Positions 59,369-64,000 of a stretch of 64,000 nt of DNA are shown here, piece by piece. A program made the translations under genes and the position numbers. Source of the stretch: Pelobates cultripes (lineage: Eukaryota; Chordata; Amphibia; Anura; Pelobatidae); contig OW240917.1 of NCBI GenBank assembly GCA_933207985.1, positions 108,174,284-108,238,283 of the forward strand, written 5' to 3'. The first letter of the stretch is position 1, and each line of letters starts with the position of its first letter. Under the pieces are notes generated by a model. That model was not told the origin of the DNA. It did no database searches and worked only from the letters and a program-made list of their open reading frames with translations.

Positions 59369-59765
59369 TTAAAGGGACACTGTAGGCACCCAGACCACTT
59401 CACCCTTAGCCCTGAGTATGTAATTATTGCAGTTTGTATAAACTGCTATAATTACCTTGCAGGGTTAACTCCTCCTCTAGTGGCTGTCTACCAGACAGCC
59501 ACTAGAGGGACTTGCGGGTTCTTAGATGACTTCTAAATGACGCTGGACGTCCTCATGCTCTGCGTGAGGACTTCCAGCGTCGCCAGAATCCCCATAGGAA
59601 AGCATTGAATAATACTTTCCTATGGGGAGATCCTAATCCTAATTGCCGCGCATACACATTAGGTCTCCTGCGCCGGTGGCCAGCGACGGGGGAGGAGGGT
59701 GGGCGGAGCTGAGCCAGCGTGGAGGGACATCACCGTTGGGCCCAGGTAAGTGACTGAAAGGGTTA
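59369..59765. mobile_element. Right-truncated MITE, relative of 12877-13422
   Basis: Starts TTAAAGGGACACTGTAGGCA, carries GACGCTGGACGTCCTCAT and GGGGGAGGAG blocks in the same order, and stops after GGTAAGTGACTGAA. Confidence 0.8.
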
Positions 59766-60062
59766 TTAAGGAGCTAGTTGGCAAACACTTTAATAAAGCC
59801 CTTTTTCTACTCCTCCTATTTAATTGATATCTGGGAGTGATCACTACACAGATCAATAATGCCTTTTTTAAATGATAATTTTCCATTGACAATGTATTTT
59901 TTTAGTACTGGTTAATCATCACAAGGTTACTTTCTGTTCTACTTTCTATACCAGGTAGCATTTCCCATCTGTTCTTTTGGGAACTGCTAATTATTTCTGA
60001 ACATGCATTAGACGTATGAATAAATTAGAATGTAACGACATTATATTCATATTTCCATTTAG

Positions 60063-60196
60063 ATACATATTTGAAAAGCCATTCCACTGGGAATTACATA
60101 AAGTCTGCCAAATCTTCTTCATCAGAAAGCTCTCTACCATTGCGGTTTGACTGGAGAGACAAGAAGGTTGTTATGGAAGTGAAAAATCAATTGAAT
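60063..60196 (+). CDS. CTSO: Cathepsin O, exon 3
   Basis: 134 nt, acceptor CCATTTAG, donor AAT|GTAAGT; completes codon 133 and encodes to 177. It contains the Ser-rich propeptide end (K149-S156, including four Ser in a row), the probable start of the mature enzyme near L157 (LPLRFDWRDKKVV) and the KNQ block whose Gln175 should form the oxyanion hole. The next intron (60197-61169) has no recognised feature. Confidence 0.92.
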
Positions 60197-61169
60197 GTAA
60201 GTAATTATAAAATACTTATTCTTATTTGTGTATTTACTTATTAAGATTTTTCCTTAATAAATACCTATGTACATACATAGTATGTTAGAACCATATATAT
60301 TTGGTTGCTATCAGCTTTCATATTGGAGCAAAGAGTTAATATTTATTGATAGGTTCTTTCTTGGAAAAACATTTTTTATTTTTTTATTCTAAGTCTGTAT
60401 AAATTGCTGCATGCCAATTCATTGTTTTTATTCCTATATTTTATTGATTTTTAAGCTATCATATAATTCTGTGAGACCCCTAAATATCGTATTGGCTGAC
60501 CTTGTAGATAACATACTGTAATAATAAAAATATTGTTGGCTAATATGGTATATCGCAATCCTCATTGTCTGATAAATATATTCTGTCTCTACAGAAAGTG
60601 TAGATCAACTGAAAAAAGCACATACAATTATTTCAGAGACTCAGCCTATGCACTCAAACACTGGCATGGACAGTGGAATGGCAATTTGGGTTAAGTGATC
60701 ATGCATGGGTAGTTATCAAATCATTTAGATGGATAATGAATTCATTGAGTTTTAGGTATTTGTTGATGGTCTGGACACTTGATTGATACTGAGTGTAGGT
60801 AGTATGAGCTGGCCAGAATTGGTAAAGAGAGGTTAAATGTATTTTGAGATTCACGTACAGCAAATATATTAGCATTTGCTTTGGATAAATGTTAAATTTG
60901 TATCTAACAATTTTGAGAGAACTTCAAAAATGCATTAAATTGGAAACTTAGTGGTAGTACCCCATTTATACATGAGATGGCAGCAAAGAGCCATAAAACG
61001 TTTTACTACGGCTAAATGCTCTCTTGTGTAATGTTCTCAATCGTATCTATTAAACGTCTCAATTGTATCTATTAAACTGATGTGTATACTTCACCAGAAA
61101 TAAGTTGTCAAAGAGTGTTGTATGTGATGATTACAGTGTCATTCTTATTGTTTGTTGTTGTTTTTCTAG

Positions 61170-61337
61170 TGCGGAGGCTGTTGGGCTTTTAGTGTCGTTG
61201 GGGCCGTGCAGTCTGCTTATGCAATCCAAGGTCATCAGCCTGAGGATCTCAGTGTACAGCAGGTCATTGACTGTTCTTACATGGATGGAGGCTGCAACGG
61301 TGGATCCACTGTCAGTGCGTTAAAGTGGTTAAATCAG
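61170..61337 (+). CDS. CTSO: Cathepsin O, exon 4 (active-site cysteine)
   Basis: 168 nt, 56 codons, residues 178-233, acceptor TTTTTCTAG and donor CAG|GTTGTA, phase 0 at both ends. CGGCWAFS carries the nucleophile Cys181. CGGC, rather than the CGSC of most papain-type cathepsins, is the form seen in cathepsin O. The LSVQQVIDCSY and GCNGGS blocks of the papain fold follow. All residues needed at this end of the active site are present. Confidence 0.95.
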
Positions 61338-61659
61338 GTTGTACATTCTTGTTACAATTTATATGCATAGAGATATGTTTGTGTGTGTGTGTCTGTGTCT
61401 GTATATTTATTATTTATAATATGTTTATGGATTAAAGTCTTCCTAAACTTAGTCTTACAGCTTCATCATTGAAAAGGTGCAGATTACATTATTAGTATAT
61501 CAAAAATTAGCATGTATGGAGCTCTCACACCAACTCCTTAGAAGGAATACTATTAATTGATTATTATATATTTACTGCAAACAGACACAAGTGGTATAGA
61601 AAGCCCTACTCAAACAAGCTTACAATGAGTGAGTTTGTGTTGGCTTTGAATTTTTCTAG

Positions 61660-62530
61660 CAGAAAATTTCCAGATATGGGCGCATGAGTGACGTGTGACC
61701 AATGGAGCCCTATTAAAATAGAAAATGTGCAAAAAATAGAAAACAGTGCAAAATATCATAAAAACACACACTTAAAAAGCTTTAAATATCAGTCACATAC
61801 ACCATGTGTATAAAGTGAGAAAATAATGGATATAAATATACCCTGATGGCGGATCATATATTTCTGTAGGTAGAGAGAGAAAGGAAAACTCTCATAGGGT
61901 TACCACAGCGAGCTCTTACTACAAACAGGTAAGTATAATAATAGTTGGTATTACATTCACATTTTATTGAGCCTGTTTCTTTAACTGGCTCAGGTTAAAA
62001 AAAACTTGCATGTGACACTGGAGTCTGGATGCAAAGTAAGCAGCAGCTATCTCCTCAGAGACAAAGCAGAAGAAAGGCAGGATACATCACAATAGTATCA
62101 TAAACATTTCTTAAAACAAAAGTAATAAAGCCTTACATTAAGGTGCATAAACTGTCACCATATGGTATCCACAAGCAGCACAATGCGTTTCAGATTAACG
62201 TCTTCCTCAGGAACAAAGGTATGATAGATGTCCACCTTTTAAATCAATTTTGGCGACAAATAAGTGCCTAAACCCTCCCCTGTGTGTCTCGACATATCGG
62301 TATCACTCGATGTTGGTGCTTGCGAGAGTGTACCGCATCACTTCCGTGTTCTTGCGTTCCAGCAGCCATTTTTTGTGTTCCATTCTCCCGGCGGAAATTT
62401 ACCTCTAGTGATGTATAACAGATCAGCTAGCCTTTGTGCTTCACAATATATTAGCAAGCTCTCAGTGCATCCAGGGAGTAATTGAAGTCCAGACAACCAT
62501 TACAAATGTCCCCAATAGGTAATAAATATT
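61660..62530 (-). other. Possible Penelope-like remnant in CTSO intron 4
   Basis: No coding sequence. A hammerhead-like motif on the minus strand (62187-62210) suggests a Penelope-like terminal region; boundaries are not defined. Confidence 0.3.
62187..62210 (-). ncRNA. Hammerhead-ribozyme-like core
   Basis: The minus strand reads CTGAGGA, AGA-CGTTAA-TCT, then GAAAC followed by GCATTGTG. The core blocks CUGANGA and GAAA are intact with a short stem II. Stems I and III are not verified. Confidence 0.4.
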
Positions 62531-63905
62531 TACAACATTCATATAGCATAGAAAGGAGGTGGAAAGAATGAAAAGAATATATATTAAACAATGAAATATA
62601 AAATGTAATACATAAAATATATATTTTAAAAAAATAGCCTGTTAAGGTAGTTACTCCAACATCCATGAACACTTCTGCTTATTAAAGTGGTCATGGAGGA
62701 AGGAATCTGCATTTGCAATGTTTCTGCTTTAAATATTGCATATCCAAAGATATTTGAACTTGCGTGCTGGGGGATAGTTACACCCAGAACTCTGTTCCGT
62801 ACTGCCAGATGTCAATTATGTGCAGAAATAACATCTGTTGTCAGAACACACTACACGCTAGCAACAGAAGTAATTTGTTAGTGCTCCTGCAAGTGAAGCC
62901 TCTGGATTGTGTGTGCGACTCATGCGCACACAGTCTTCTTGATGTTCCTGAATTAGCACTGCCTCCTTACCATGCTCTCTTCACCAGTGTCTGCTTTTCA
63001 TTTAAAATATTACTTCCCTATGCAACTGTGCTAGTCTTTGTATTCTCCCTCCCAACCTCCATCCATGAGATTCCCTCTCCTTGTACACCCCCATCCACCC
63101 ACTGGTGCTTAGCCAATCAATGCTACACTATGAGCATCATTTGACTGGCCGAAAGGCAAGAAGAAGATGACAAGGCGCCACAAATGAAGAGGTGTAAAGT
63201 GCACTGGGAGAACTTGGCCTGTCGCTGGATTTCAGGTAAGTTTTATAATATTTAAATAGATTTTTTAGGCAAAAAATTTAATAGGACCTAAAAAAAATTA
63301 GATCTGTCCTTTTAAGGATATTATTGCTCAATAAATTTGACTGTGCATAAATCACTCACCACAACAAAATATTTGGGCATTCTATCACATAAGTTCAATG
63401 AAAACCCTGGTTCTAGTGTAACCCATCAAATACTAGTGATTCGTTAGTTTTCCAATAAGCTAAAGACGTGTGTTAATAAAGCACATAAATGTCAGAGCCT
63501 GTGTTAGGTAGGTATGCAGGATAATTTGAACGTTTGCTAGAATAATCACCTAAAATGTATAAATTTAAGTATATGCCTGTTTGCATATTGGATCTGTCAT
63601 TTATTTATTTATTTAATTATTTATTTGTTTTTGCTGTTTATTCAACAATTCTTATGTTTCACTTTTATCCAGAGTGCTTTACATTTGATTTCAACAATAA
63701 TTGATCAATAAGTTGTAAATATATTACAGAACATTAAGATTTTATAAATGTGAATTACAGATAATAGGTTATAGTAAATTATAGAATATTAGATTGCATA
63801 GAACAAGACAACAGTATATACTTGTGGGAGGCAGTGGATATTTAGAAGTGTCTTCCAATGCTGTGTAGCAAACTAAATAAACATTTTTTGCTTGCATTAT
63901 TTTAG

Positions 63906-64000
63906 ACGCAAACAAAGCTAGTAAGAACGTCTGAATATCCTTTCAAAGCACATAGTGGGATATGTCATTATTTTCCTCCAACTGAGTTTGGTGTTTCAAT
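63906..64000 (+). CDS. CTSO: Cathepsin O, exon 5 (cut by window end)
   Basis: Acceptor TTATTTTAG at 63897-63905, phase 0. 31 codons plus 2 nt are visible (residues 234-264), including SEYPFKAHSGICHYF, the papain-family YPY-x-Cys region of the first domain with a structural Cys. The catalytic His and Asn lie beyond the window. Confidence 0.92.

Overview
This window is vertebrate nuclear DNA, most likely from an anuran amphibian. That is an inference from two things: a spliced vertebrate gene at the right end, and a repeat load typical of frogs (TTAAAGG-ended foldback MITEs like the T2/Kolobok type, Tc1-like, chromodomain gypsy, Penelope-like, L2/CR1-like and L1/Tx1-like elements). No bacterial gene organisation, CRISPR array, tRNA or rRNA gene was recognised.

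The only host gene I can support is the 5' part of cathepsin O (CTSO), + strand. It has exons at 51960-52241, 56688-56802, 60063-60196, 61170-61337 and 63906-64000 (cut by the window end). All splice sites are GT/AG, the reading frame is open across all five exons, and the papain-family active-site Cys and oxyanion Gln are present. The ~52 kb upstream contains no host exon that I could recognise and is largely transposon-derived.

Layout. 1-5.4 kb: hairpins, a solo LTR with 5-bp target duplication, a 1.3-kb CA-rich minisatellite, and an L1-like retroposon with a 15-bp target duplication. 5.5-11.6 kb: an inverted pair of ~125-bp CCAAT/TATA-bearing sequences flanking an internally deleted gypsy chromovirus (TSD TCATC). 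12.8-16.1 kb: several TTAA-flanked MITEs. 16.5-20.1 kb: an antisense L2/CR1-like LINE split by a solo LTR (TSD GCACC), with a tandem array copied from the LINE's own sequence. 20.3-21.6 kb: two compact Penelope-like foldback insertions. 24.6-26.2 kb: a full-length Tc1-like element with two nonsense mutations. 26.2-34.3 kb: minisatellites, a TIR element full of nested palindromes, and twin 502-bp MITEs. 38.4-41.2 kb: a partial LTR element with an unrecognised gag-like pseudogene. 44-51 kb: a LINE with a 550-codon ORF, palindromic minisatellites in foldback elements, and a second TIR element. 51.9-64 kb: CTSO. Its intron 1 carries a Penelope-like element encoding part of a reverse transcriptase and a complete GIY-YIG endonuclease; introns 2 and 4 carry MITEs, a LINE tail and a hammerhead-like motif.

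The elements do not form one pathway. They record successive insertions, internal deletions and solo-LTR formation next to one conserved lysosomal protease gene. I found no convincing new system. The most unusual structures are the three Penelope-like insertions with shared architecture, the symmetric 158-bp palindrome at 31.7 kb, and the LINE-derived tandem array.
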